From: Primulina eburnea
Taxonomy: Eukaryota > Streptophyta > Magnoliopsida > Lamiales > Gesneriaceae
Assembly: GCF_022965805.1 (NCBI RefSeq)
Contig: NC_133103.1
Coordinates: 25,879,462 to 25,943,461 of the forward strand
Direction: 5' to 3'
DNA length: 64,000 nucleotides
This document shows, piece by piece, positions 49,797 to 61,003 of the stretch (the first letter of the stretch is position 1; every line of letters starts with the position of its first letter). The position numbers and the translations under genes were made by a program. The notes beneath the pieces are model-generated. The model was not told where the DNA came from. It saw only the letters and a program-made list of their open reading frames with translations, and searched no databases.

Positions 49797-52523
49797 TGTA
49801 GTGCCCAAATTCAGTACACGTAAAACCTATGCAATTATTTAATTATTAAAGCATTTATTTAATTTTAAAATGAGTCTTAGTGATGCATGATTTAATTAAA
49901 TGCATTATTTTAAATTATTTATGTTTATGTGATTCAAGTTAAAATATTTCATGAGTTTCATGTTTCAGGCGATTAGTCGAGGCGGGATCGAGTAAAAGAC
50001 CGGCGATGATTTTTGGAGAAAATTTTTAATGAGGTATTTTATTTTAAATTAGGGATGGGGCATTTTAATTAATTTATGAAGTGTTAGTCTTCTAAAGCCT
50101 AATTTATTTATTAGGTGATTTTAAGATTTTAAAACCTGTAAAGATTTAGTGCTAGTGCTCGGGGTTTATCTTTAAAGATTAGTAGGAATAGTATTTTAAT
50201 TAATTTGTTAATTGAGTTCACATTTTAATTAGTATCTTTTTTAGCATGGTTAATGGTGTAATTAAGAAAAACTTTCCCTTTTTACCTAGCAAACTAACGC
50301 ACACACCCATTTTCACACACACACACACACTCACGTAACACACACACACACACACACAATCACTTTCAGATTTTTAATATTTTTGAGAAGAGAAAAACCT
50401 AGGGTTCTTTTCCCAAGAGAGCAGCCGCCCTCCCCTTCTTTTCCAGCACCTTTTCGTTGTTTTTCTTTAAGGATTTTAGCGACACGTTCGTCCCGGATCC
50501 AGCCTCGCTCCGTTCTCGTTTCGGTATCGCCGTAATGTGAGTTGTTCATATAAAAAAGGCACATATATACGATTTTTCTTGCGTCGATCATGTCATAGTA
50601 TGTGTTGCGATGTTTTATGTGTAAAAATATTTGTGAAGTGTAAGGTTTGAGCAGAAATTTTTTAGATCGCATTTGAAACGGTTTTTGGATCACCAATCTC
50701 GATTTTTGCTGTCATATTTAAAACTGCAATCTTCCGGTCGTGATTTTGAGAAAACTTTAAACACATAAAACGTAGAACTTTTCGATACCTTCGATTTGAC
50801 AGTAAATTAGAATTATTTGGATAAAAATTGAGTGAGTTATGGTGTTTTTCATGGGACTGCTCAAACTGCATTTTTCAGAAAATTATGTATTGATGTGTTC
50901 TTAAAGTTTTATTTTTGCAGGCTTCGTTGGGAATGGACGGGTGATTGTTGCTGAATTTAGGTATGTTTATTATTATGTTGGGTTGGTGTTTGGTATGCCG
51001 GTTAGTGTTGATAGGCACTTGAATTCATTAGAAGTCGTAGGAAACGATTTGGTGTCAATTTCCGTGATTTTGAGATTTGTGTTGTGTTAGGATTGGCGTT
51101 GTGTTTCGGGGTGTTTGTACAGGTTGTGTCAATGTGGTAACATCCTAGGATGAGTCTCATGGTGTCGGCTGATAGTCCGTCCAATCGGGTCTAGAACGTT
51201 AAGCAGCACATTTACTGAAATTTCGTGGGTTTTCTACTACCGCGGGTTCAAGGACCCCGACACGGACCCTTACACGGGGTCCGTGCCTTTATTTTCTTTG
51301 AAGTGACTTTTTACAGAGTCTACACGGACCCTTAGACGGACCCTAACACGGGGTCCGTGTCCTCCCTTTTCTTCGAGTATACATTTATAGTACCTACACG
51401 AACCCGGACCCGAAGGGGTGCACAGGGTCCGTGTACTCCAGTTTTTTGGAAATACTTTATTGATTGTTTTCGGGTTTATGTCATGGATTAGTACGATGAT
51501 TAAACGAGGTCAATTCTAGAGCAAACTAGAATGTTATAAGATATTTATTCACTTCGGTGGTGAGCTCGAGTACCTACGTCTAAGTTATGCAAGAAGTATT
51601 TTAAACTCATGTTAGAATGTTGCAGCAGTGGCCCCAAGCGAGATCCAATGAATCCCTCAACGCCAAATAAGTATGTTTGACGTGTAAAAGAAAGTATTTC
51701 AAGTTTTTGAGGTATGCTAAATGTCTTGTGATCAATTATGTATGGGATTGGAAAGCGGTAAAGTATGACCGGGGAACTATCCACCCCGTTAAAGCATGAA
51801 CGAATTTAGATTAGGATTGGAAAGCGTTAAAGCATGAACGGGGACCAATCCACGTGTTAAAGCATGAACGGGGATCTCATGTATGTGGCAGTGGATTTTT
51901 CCGTTCAGCCGAGTATTGTGGTTTAGTCTGATCAGGCGATTTATGTTATGGGTCACTTGCTTTGAAACATGCCTCTACGCAAAATAATGAAGTTTATGAA
52001 TGTTCATGTATGTAAAAGTATGCAAGTACGTTTAAGAAAGGTTTTATGCTTATGGCACGTCTACATATATGTACGTATGTAAGTTCAAGTTTAAGTGCAA
52101 GTTCAAGTCCATGTATGTACGCTCTATTTTAAAGTTGCATGTGGTTTTATTACGTATTACTCGTCACTTCCAGTTTATATATGTTGAGTCTTTAAACTCA
52201 CTAGACTTGATCGATGCAGGTGAGGATGATTTCGAGGAGACGAAGGGTGGGGACCAAGGAGCAGGCTTGGACTGAGCAGGTGGCTAGACCCGAGGACTGC
52301 CCAAGTTTTTAAGTGGTTATGAAAAGTCAAATACTCTGATTTCACGCTACAGGTTATGAGATTTTAAACAACTACTTTTGTCAAACTTTATTTTAGATCT
52401 TTTGTTGCAACTACTTTTGGGACATACAGTTTATTTTATCGAATTTTGAAGGTTCGCCTTTTATTTAAGAATTTTTTTAATTTTTTCGCAAATTTTAAGT
52501 AGTAAAAAGTACGGTACGTTACA
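49797..52523 (+). mobile_element. 5' LTR of Y (X family), opposite in direction to X
   Basis: 2727 bp, from TGTAGTGCCCAAATTC to AGTACGGTACGTTACA, with a plus-strand PBS right after it. It matches L1 and the X LTR along its length: CA tracts at 50297-50358, the tandem GATTGGAAAGCGG block at 51748-51870, and CTTGATCGATGCAGGTGAGGATG near the end. No gene inside; the longer frames are chance. Confidence 0.9.
51250..51434 (+). repeat. Type-D GC-rich dyads in the Y LTR
   Basis: Three dyads of the form CACGGACCC ... GGGTCCGTG: at about 51259-51287, 51322-51360 and 51395-51434. Spacers are 30 to 50 bases and AT-rich. The L1 LTR of the same family has type-B dyads in this slot instead. Confidence 0.6.
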
Positions 52524-52525
52524 GT

Positions 52526-52537
52526 TGGTATTAGAGC
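52526..52537 (+). promoter_or_regulatory. Primer-binding site of Y
   Basis: TGGTATTAGAGC lies two bases after the LTR end, one mismatch from the standard initiator tRNA-Met site. The leader continues to the gag start at 52760. Confidence 0.88.
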
Positions 52538-52759
52538 GGTGTTCTTATAAAGGGTTATGTCTACTACTAGTCGCAAGAAGCTCACGAAGTCACACCTCAA
52601 GTCTGTAAGTTTTAAGGTTTTAAATTTATGTTATGTAGTAAGCATTAAGTCATGATTTCAGCATGTCCATATTTTACGCTCAAATTACGTGCATCTTATG
52701 TCATTGATATCATGTTCATGCATGTTGGATTTAAGTGTTCGGTAAATTGTTGTAACAGT

Positions 52760-52829
52760 ATGCCTCTTAGCTGTGTGATTGACCGTGAAGCAAGGGAAGA
52801 GGGCCAAGAGCCTCGAGATGAGGAGAGGG
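52760..52829 (+). pseudogene. gag: gag N-terminus of Y, truncated by Z
   Basis: The start at 52760 gives MPLSCVIDREAREEGQEPRDEER, closely like the X gag start (MPPRCLINREAREED). After 23 codons the Z LTR begins at 52830. The rest of Y is not found in the window. Confidence 0.85.
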
Positions 52830-53452
52830 TGTAACGCCCAAACATTCGTATGCATATGATGTAAGGTAATGATTATGATTAAGTATGGCCATTATTCCTT
52901 TTATGGTTTATTATCATAATCGTTTGGGGATATGTGATGTAATGGTGATGATTTATTGTTTTAAGATATGATATGAATGGTATTGAATGATTTAGAATGA
53001 AACCGAGAATGGATGGGTAGAATAGAAAGTTGATCCTTAGTCAAATAAGTAATGGAAGTGCTAAAACGGTATGAAACTGTGGCAGTAGTTGTGGTTTTTA
53101 TCATAATGTTTTATATATTGATCCGAATGACGTGAGGCCACTTTCATTAGAAAGATAAGACATAAGGCTATAACTTTCTTATTTTGAGTTTATTACAAAT
53201 CAATGTGGAAGATTAGCCAAAAGCGTCTCGAAGTGTGTCGTGTGTATCATCGTTCCTCCAGTGACGCATGTTGGGAGATTGAGCATAACTCTTTGCTCAG
53301 ACCTTCAAATGACATGAGGCTAATTGGAGATGCAAGCCAAGACATAGAGCTACAATTTTCATATTTACCATTTTTCCAAATTATGATGGGAAGAGGCGTT
53401 TCAGAAGCGATCTTTGACGAGGCTGTACGCAGAGCGCACACCAGGACAGCAG

Positions 53453-53600
53453 GTGCCGTGCTAGGGCGGTAAATTTTGAGCGCCCCTGGCACTGAAATTT
53501 TGGGTTTCGACAGTAAGTTCCGCGCTAGGGCGGTAAAACATGACCGCCCCAGCGCCCTGTTCAGTGGAAAAGTGTGTTTTGGGTGAATTAAGGTATAAAA
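53453..53600 (+). promoter_or_regulatory. Z 5' LTR promoter: type-B dyads plus TATA box
   Basis: Two dyads (GTGCCGTGCTAGGGCGG, loop, GCGCCCCTGGCAC at 53453-53493; CGCGCTAGGGCGGTAAAA, then GACCGCCCCAGCGCC at about 53521-53557) lie some 35 bases before TATAAAA (53594-53600). The motif GGCGGTAAA ... CCGCC is shared with G3 and L1, although the LTRs are otherwise unrelated. Confidence 0.6.
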
Positions 53601-54033
53601 TCGGTTGATACACAACTTTTCCTCATTTCTCTTCTTTTCTTTTTATTCTCCAACGATTCCAAGCTAGGGTTCTTCATTATCTTCTTATCCTTTCTTTCAA
53701 TCAAGCAATAAATCTTCAATCTGGAGTTTGAACTTCATCTTTTTAGTGAAAGGGACAAATGTAAGTGGTTTTTCTTCTTGTTCTTGAGTTATTGAAGATG
53801 GTGGAGTTAGGGCATGATGGTTGTGATTGATGTATTGGATTAAATGGTCATCTAATGTTGTTATTTTTGTGTTAATGGTTATTTATTGGGTTTATTATTG
53901 TAGGATCACCATCAAGGTTTAGGAAACCAAGTGCTCCAAGTGTTGTAAGTGGAATCATTTCTTCAATGCATCACATGATCCTATATGTATGTGTTTTGAT
54001 GATTTTATGATAAATCCTTTCAAATTTCATTCA

Positions 54034-54035
<2 letters not shown>

Positions 54036-54103
<68 letters not shown>
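54036..54103. repeat. TA microsatellite in the Z 5' LTR
   Basis: An uninterrupted (AT)n run of 68 bases. The same place in the 3' LTR (60041-60100) has a 60-base run with one interruption, so it is part of the LTR and has changed length. Confidence 0.95.
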
Positions 54104-54106
<3 letters not shown>

Positions 54107-55008
54107 AATATGTATATATGGTAGTGTAATTATATGCATTTTGAATGAAAGGAGTTAAACTTTTCAAGATGCCTCTAATGTGTTTGATAAGATGCTTGAA
54201 TGAAGTTTTATATGATTGAATGATTGGATTGATAGTGATAGTAGCGGTGTTGCCTCTGGCAATTCTAAATCCATAATGTAACTGGCCAATTAACGATGAA
54301 AACATGTGCTCTCTTATAAGATGCATTTTATGCAGAGGTACGTGTCCCTCCAATAAGATTCGTTTTTACGAAGAGGGTTAGCAATGAATGTAATATCTTA
54401 TAAGAACTATCAATTCTTCAGTTGATCAATGAAATGAATATCATCCCTATGTATTGTTGTATTATGATTCTTGACGGATGATATTAATGGTGATTCGACG
54501 TTTACGAAATGAGATGGATAATGTTTTCAAGAAAATGAAATTGAGGCTACCCATTTTATGTTTTGCAATAAAATATTATATATGTACCTTGTTAGTATTG
54601 ATTCCATTTGCTGAGTTTTATACTCATTCCAGATATGTTCATGTGATGCAGGCACAGGTAAGAAAGACTGATCATCCTTGAGTTGTTGAAGCGAGAGAAA
54701 GGAATATGCCAAACTTTGGAGATTTCGATGGATATTATTTTTGTTATGTCAAGCTTTTGGCTATTTTGGAAAACATTGAAAATGTTGTTTTGCGCTTTGG
54801 TTTTGGCAAGATGTGTAGATACTTTACTTAATGGTATCTGATGAATATGAAAATCTTTTGCATGTGTTTTATGTGTTGTTTGAGACATGTGGCATGTCCT
54901 ATTTACGGGGAGATGCTGCCCAAATTCTTAAAATTACACATTTTCTCCAATTTACATTTTAAAGCTTCTGTACTAATTATGCATTTTAGTCACGAGTGTT
55001 ACATTTAG

Positions 55009-55020
55009 TAGTATCAGAGC
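55009..55020 (+). promoter_or_regulatory. Primer-binding site of Z
   Basis: TAGTATCAGAGC lies five bases after the LTR end, one mismatch from the standard initiator tRNA-Met site. Confidence 0.85.
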
Positions 55021-55180
55021 CGAGATTTTCGGACCAATGATTTGGCATATGACTTCCTCTGCTGTCGACAATTCAGTATGTATGTATCTGCATCATTTGA
55101 TATAATACGGATGTGTAGCCTCAATAATTATGATATCTTATGTATGAAAATGGTTTTAAACTAATATGTACCATAGGATC

Positions 55181-56175
55181 ATGCCGCCTAAGTGTAAAGC
55201 ACCAGAAGGGGAGGATAGTTCATCATCTAGAGTGGTTGGTGAATTTAGCAAGTTACTGAAAGAACAGGCCAAGGTACATGGCGAGAAAATTCAGCAGCTC
55301 TTAGAGATGCAGAATGCAGGGCGAGGGAGAGATAGAGAGAGAGCAAGTGAGGCCCGAACCCGGTAGTTAAGGCGAATACGAAAGATTTCGTAAGATGAAG
55401 CCACCAGAATTTGATGGTAGCACTGATCCCATGGTCGCCTTGGAATGGGTCAAAGCTGTGGAGGCTTTATATGATTATCTTCAGTTTCAAGATATAGATC
55501 GAGTCAGCTGTGCCATTTTTCTACTGACCAAGACGGCGAGGACTTGGTGGGATGCCACCAAGATATCAGTTAATGTCTCGGCACTCAAGTGGCAGGAGTT
55601 TAAAGATTTATTCTACGACAAATATTTTCCTCGAGATGTTCGAAGTCAGAAAGTGAAGGAATTTCTAGAACTGAAGCAAGGAAATATGTCAAAGCAAGAG
55701 TATATTCTCAAATTCGAAGAGGGGTGTCAGTTTGCCCCATACCTGGCCTGCAATGACATCGAGAAGGGCGAGCATTTTCTCAGAGGTGTCCGGGCTGAAA
55801 TTAAAAGAGAAGTTTGAATGCCTAAAGCTGCTTCATATAAAGAGATTATTGAAAAATCAAGGATGGCTGAGCAGGACGAGAAGGAAATTGAAAGAGAAAG
55901 ACAGTTGAAGCGCCAAGATTTTTCTACTAAAGGCCAAGGATCCGGATGGAAAGGTAAGGGCAAGTTCAGAGGGAAGGAAAAATAGGAGCATCGACCCAAA
56001 GCTCCTATGCCACCACCTACCTATGATCGACCTGTATGTCCAAAATGTGGCAAAATGCATACAGGTGAGTGCTTGGTTGGAAGTAATCGATGCTTTCGTT
56101 GTGGAGGTGTTGGACATGTTATCAAAAGTTGTCCAGTGAAGGGTGAGAAAGGGAAGGATAGGGTTCAAGGCAGAA
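55181..56175 (+). pseudogene. gag: gag of Z, with three stops
   Basis: The start at 55181 (MPPKCKAPEGED) is favoured over an upstream ATG at 55166 because MPPK-type starts recur in this group. A stop at about 55366 is followed by the core: KPPEFDGSTDPMVALEWV, TWWDATKISVN, FKDLFYDKYFPRDVR and ELKQGNMSKQEY. Stops at 55815 and 55983 interrupt a basic linker. The nucleocapsid has CPKCGKMHTGEC and the CCHC knuckle CFRCGGVGHVIKSC. It runs straight into the protease frame with GRIFTMTKEGANPDSSVISG, again with no extra interval. Confidence 0.9.
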
Positions 56176-58060
56176 TCTTCACAATGACAAAAGAAGGCGC
56201 AAATCCTGATTCTTCTGTTATATCAGGTACTATCTTAATTTCAGGCAAGGCCGCTATTACATTGATTACTGCTGCTACGCATTTCTTTATGTCAGAAAAT
56301 TTCTTGCGCTCTTTGAATGTTGTTCCATATTTTGAACCCCTCCACTATAGTATTTTGTTGCCATCAGGAGACGATTTATGGCCTTCCAATATTCTTTATG
56401 GTTGTACAGTGGAAGTAAATGAGAAAATCTATTTTGCTGATCTTATTATTATTCCCATGGTGGCGTTTGATGTTATTTTGGGAATTGATTGGCTATCGTC
56501 ATATCACGCCGTTATTGACTGCGTGGCTAAAACAGTGCGATTTCTTGCAGAAGATGATGATAACGGGATTTTCCATAGTTCAGGTATTTCGCTTGGCACT
56601 CCTTATATTACTTGTCTCAAAGCTCATGAAATGTTATCAAAGGGGTGTCAGGGGTTTTAGCTTCTGTGATAGATGTGAATACAGAGACGAAGATGAAGTT
56701 GAATGAGATTGACGTAGTTCGGGATTTTCCAGATGTATTTGTAGATGATGTGCCTGGATTGCCACCTGACCATGAAGTTGAGTTTGTGATTGATGTGGTT
56801 CTAGGTACTGCTCCGATTTCGAAAGCTCCTTACTGAATGGCACCGACTGAAATTAATGAGCTGAAGAATCAGTTGCAAGATCTATTAGACAAAGGCTTTA
56901 TTCATCCGAGTTTTTCTCCTTGGGGAGCTCCGGTTTTATTTGTCAAAAAGAAAGATGGATCATTGTGGTTGTGCATTGATTACAGAGAGATCAACAAAAT
57001 CACGATCAAGAATAAGTATCCATTGCCAAGGATTGATGACCTCTTTGACCAACTTCAGGGAGCGACAGGGTTTTCAATGATCGACCTGGGTTCTGGTTAT
57101 TATCAACTGAAAGTTAGGGAATCTGACATTCCTGAACTGCATTCAGAACCAGGTACGACCATTATGAATTCCTAGTCATGTCATTCGGGTTGACATACGC
57201 TCCGTCGGTATTCATGGATCTAATGAATCGGGTCTTCAAGCCATATCTGGATAGCTTTGTTATCGTTTTCATTGACGATATCCTGATTTATTCCAAGACT
57301 CGGGAACTTCATGCCGAGCATCTCATAACTGTATTGCAGTTATTGAGGGAAAAGCAATTATACGCAAAGTTGAAAAAGTGTGAATTCTGGTTAGAGCAAG
57401 TATCATTTCTAGGCCATATCGTTTCGAGAGAAGTTATTGCAGTGGATCCTATGAAGATTGAAGCGATTAAGCAATGGCCTATTCCGACGACAGTCTCCGA
57501 GGTGCGTAGTTTTCTTGGTTTGGTAGGTTATTATCGACGTTTTATTGCCAATTTCTCCAAAACAGCCCTGCCCTTAACCAATCTGACGAGTAAAGCGGTG
57601 AAGTTTGAGTGGAAAAACGAGTGCCAATACGGATTTCAAGTGTTGAAAGACAAGTTGACATCAGCCCCTATCCTAGCACTTCCGTGTGGTACTGAAGATT
57701 TTATTCTATACACTGATGCGTCAAAGATGGGACTTGGATCTGTACTGATGCAGCGTGGGAAAGTAATCGCTTATGCTTCTCGTCAGTTGAAGGATTACGA
57801 GAAGAATTATCCCACCCACGATCTTGAGTTGGCTGCAGTGGTCTTAGCATTGAAAATATGGAGGCATTATCTGTATGACGAGAAATGTTAAGTTTTCACA
57901 GACCACAAGAGCTTGAAATATCTATTCTCGCAGAAGGAACTTAATATGCGGCAGAGGAGGTGGTTAGAACTTGTTAAAGATTATGATGTGACAATTAGCT
58001 ACCACCCAGGTAAAGCAAACGTGGTTGCAGATGCTTTGAGCCGTAAGTCAGTTTGTTCTT
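56176..58060 (+). pseudogene. pol: Z pol: protease, RT and RNase H, broken
   Basis: The protease body is present (ILGIDWLSSYHAVIDC), but the active site reads LITAATHFF where relatives have LIDTGATHSF: the catalytic aspartate codon is gone. RT follows ([41 protein letters not shown]), with a frameshift near 57150, then [10 protein letters not shown] and the intact [11 protein letters not shown] box. RNase H has [12 protein letters not shown] and [13 protein letters not shown]. Stops are at about 56659, 56834 and 57889. Confidence 0.92.
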
Positions 58061-59440
58061 TGAGTTCATTGGTTCAGGAGCAGTTTTTATTGGATCTTCA
58101 GAGAAGCGAGATTGCTATAGTAGAGCAAGGGACCATAGCTAGACTTTCAGCTTTGGTTATTCGACCTACGTTGACAGATAGGATACGACGGGAGCAACCT
58201 AATGGCAATCAGTTGATGAAATTGCGATCCAAATCTGATGAGAAAGGAAATACAGAGTTTGTGATGAACACTGATGATTTGTTAACATTTAGAGGTCGGA
58301 TATGTGTTCCCAGTGGTGATGATATTCGATGTGATGTTTTGACAGAAGCTCATACCGCGCCATACTCGATACATCCAGGTAGAACCAAGATGTATCAGGA
58401 TCTCTGACGTTTCTACTGCTGGCCAGGAATGAAAAGTGTTATCGCAAAATTCATATCCGAATGTCTAACATGTCAGCAGGTAAAGATTGAGCATCAAAGA
58501 CTTGCTGGAACTTTGCAACCCCTACCAATACCTAAGTGGAAGTGGGAACACATCACCATGGACTTCGTAACGGGACTTCCAAGAACACCAAAGGGTTACA
58601 ACTCCATCCGGGTGATTGTTGACATGTTAACCAAGTCGGCTCATTTTCTTCCAGTCAAGACGACGTTTACAATGAACCAGTATTCTGAAGCTTATGTAGA
58701 TGAGATTGTGAGACTTCATGGTATCCCTGTGTCAATTGTATCTGACCGTGACCCGAGGTTTACTTCCGAATTTTGGATGAGCTTGCACAGAGCCTTGGGT
58801 ACCAGGTTGGATTTTAGCACAGCTTATCATCCTCAGAGTGACGGCCAGTCAGAGAGAGTGATTCAGATTCTTGAAGATTTGCTACGAGCCTGCACGATTG
58901 ATTTTCCTAGTAGTTGGGATTCTAAATTGCCACTTGCAGAATTTACTTATAACAATAGTTATCAGGCAACGATTGGCATGGCACCATACGAGGCATTGTA
59001 TGGCAGAAAATGTAGGTCACCGTTGAATTGGGATGATGTCGGTGAAAGAAAGATGTTAGAAACAGAATTGGTTCAACAGACAGCTGATGTGATTACTTTA
59101 ATCCAGGATAGAATGAAGACTACCCAAACCAGACAGAAAAGTTATGCCGATAACCGAAGAAGGCCTTTGGAATTTGAAGTTGGAGATCATGTATTTGTAA
59201 AAATTGCCCCTCTCAAAGGCATTATGAGATTTGGCAAGAAAGGAAAGCTGAGCCTAAGATTTATCGGTCCATTTGATATATTGGACAGGATTGGAGAAAG
59301 AGAATATCGTCTAGCCTTACCGCCAGACTTGGATAGAGTCCACAATGTATTCACGTCTCAATGCTCAGGAAGTACATCTCGAACCCTTCCCATGTTCTCA
59401 GACATGAAGCGTTGGATCTGATGCCGAACTTGACTTATCA
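58061..59440 (+). pseudogene. pol: Z pol: integrase, end deleted
   Basis: The zinc-binding domain ([18 protein letters not shown], stop at about 58405, then [23 protein letters not shown]) is followed by the core (VIVDMLTKSAHF, VSDRDPRFTS, HPQSDGQSERVIQILED, with the D, D and E residues) and the C-terminal part (FVKIAPLKGIMRFGKKGKLS, RFIGPFDILDRIG). A frameshift near 59350 leads out of frame. At 59440 the sequence jumps into the LTR, so the chromodomain, polypurine tract and start of the LTR are missing. Confidence 0.9.
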
Positions 59441-60038
59441 AGAGGCGTTTCGGAGGCGATCTTTGAGGAGGCTGTGCACAGAGCAGCGCCCGAGCGGTAA
59501 GAAACTACCGCCCGAGCGCCACTGGTTCTGAAATTTTGTGTTTCGGACAGAAAAGTCCGCGCCACTGGTTATGACCGCCCGAGCGTCCTGTACAGTACAA
59601 AAGTGTGTTTTGGGTGTTTTAAGGTATAAAATCGGTTGGGACTCTCATTTTTCTCATTTCCCTTCTCCTCATTTCTCTTCTCCATCGATTCTTAGCTAGG
59701 TTCTTCATCATCTTCTTCTTCTCTTATTCAATCAAGCAATTAATCTTCAATCCGGAGTTGGAACTTCATCTTTTTAGTGAGAGGGACAAAGGTAAGTCGT
59801 TTTTCTTTTTGTTCTTGAGTTAATGAAGATGGTGAAGTTAGGGCATGATGGTTGTGATTGTTGTTGTTTTGGTGTTGATGGTTAGTTATTGGGTTTATTA
59901 TTGTAGGATCACCATCAAGATTTAGGAAAACAAGTGCTCCAAGTGTAGTAAGTGAAATCATTTCTTCAATGCATCACATGATCCTATATGTATGTGTTTT
60001 GATGATTTATGATGTTAACTCCTTTCATATTCCATTCA

Positions 60039-60103
<65 letters not shown>

Positions 60104-61003
60104 AATATGTATATATGGTAGTGCAATTATATGCATTTTGATTGAAAGGAGTTAAACTTTTCAAGATGCCTCTAATGTGTTTGATAAAATGCTTGAAAGA
60201 AGTTTTATATGATTGAATGATTGGATTGATAGTGATAGTAGCGGTGTTGCCTCTGGCAATTCTAAATCCGCAATGTAATTGGCCAATTAACGATGAAAAC
60301 ACGTGCTCTCTTATAAGATGCATTTTATGCAGAGGTACGTGTCCCTCTTATAAGATTCGTTTTTACGAAAAGGGTTAGCAATGAATGTACTATCTTATAA
60401 GAACTATCAATTCTTCAGTTGATCAATGAAATGAATATCATCCCTATGTATTGTTGTATTATGATTCTTGACGGATGATATTAATGGTGATTCGACGTTT
60501 ATGAAATGAGATGGATAATGTTTTAATAAAATGAAATTGAGGCTATCCGTTTTATGTTTTACAATAAAATGATATATATGTATCTTGTTAGTATTGATTC
60601 CATTTGCTGAGTTTTATTCTCATTCTAGTTATGTTCATGTGATGCAGGCACAGGTAAGAAAGACTGATCATCCCTGAGTTGTCGAAGCGAGAGAAGGGAA
60701 TATACCAAACTTTGAACATTTTGAATGGATGTTGTTTTGTTATTGTCAAGCTTTTGGCTTGTTTGGAAAACATTGAAAATCTTGTTTTGCGCTTTGATTT
60801 TGGCAAGATGTGTAGATACTTTACTTACTGGTATGTGATGTATATGAAAATCTTTTGCTTGTGTATTATGTGTTGTTTAAGACTGGTGGCATGTCCTATT
60901 TACGGGGAGATGCTGCCCAAATTTTTTTTTAGATTAACAAATTTCCTCCAAATATATTTTAAAGCTTCCGCACTAATTACGCATTTTAGTCACGAGCGTT
61001 ACA
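59441..61003 (+). mobile_element. 3' LTR of Z, first 560 bases missing
   Basis: It matches 53392-55003 of the 5' LTR. The junction with pol falls on the word AAGAGGCGTTTC, present at the LTR side (53391-53402) and partly on the pol side, which suggests a deletion through short homology. It ends CACGAGCGTTACA. No target duplication follows. Confidence 0.88.
59484..59631 (+). promoter_or_regulatory. Z 3' LTR promoter: type-B dyads plus TATA box
   Basis: AGCGCCCGAGCGGTAAG, loop, CTACCGCCCGAGCGCC is at about 59484-59520, a second and more damaged dyad at 59559-59590, and TATAAAA at 59625-59631. The first dyad here is closer to the G3 form (CCCGAGCGG) than the 5' LTR copy is (CTAGGGCGG). Confidence 0.6.

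Larger units (their letters stand above)
52830..55003 (+). mobile_element. 5' LTR of Z
   Basis: 2174 bp, from TGTAACGCCCAAACATTCG to CACGAGTGTTACA. The TATAAAA box is at 53594-53600, and CTCATTTCTCTTCTTTTC downstream is a plausible start of R. The LTR also holds a long TA tract. Two near-direct repeats of the CTTATAAGATnCGTTTTnACG type lie at about 54310-54370. Confidence 0.9.
52830..61003 (+). mobile_element. Gypsy element Z, with truncated 3' LTR and unmatched flanks
   Basis: The 5' LTR is 52830-55003, the body 55004-59440 and the 3' LTR piece 59441-61003. The left flank is Y gag (GAGGG) and the right flank copia gag (AAATA), so there is no target duplication. The two sides cannot be one insertion site; recombination between two Z copies, or a large deletion, must have joined them. 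Gag, protease, RT, RNase H and integrase are all recognisable but broken. Confidence 0.9.

Noticed and set aside
52652..52759. Upstream in-frame start for Y gag at 52652
   Set aside because: Comparison with X gag (MPPRCLINREAREED) places the start at 52760; the upstream part is leader.
54027..54353. Frame of 108 codons ending in an alternating I-Y stretch (also 60036-60323)
   Set aside because: It is the translation of the TA microsatellite.
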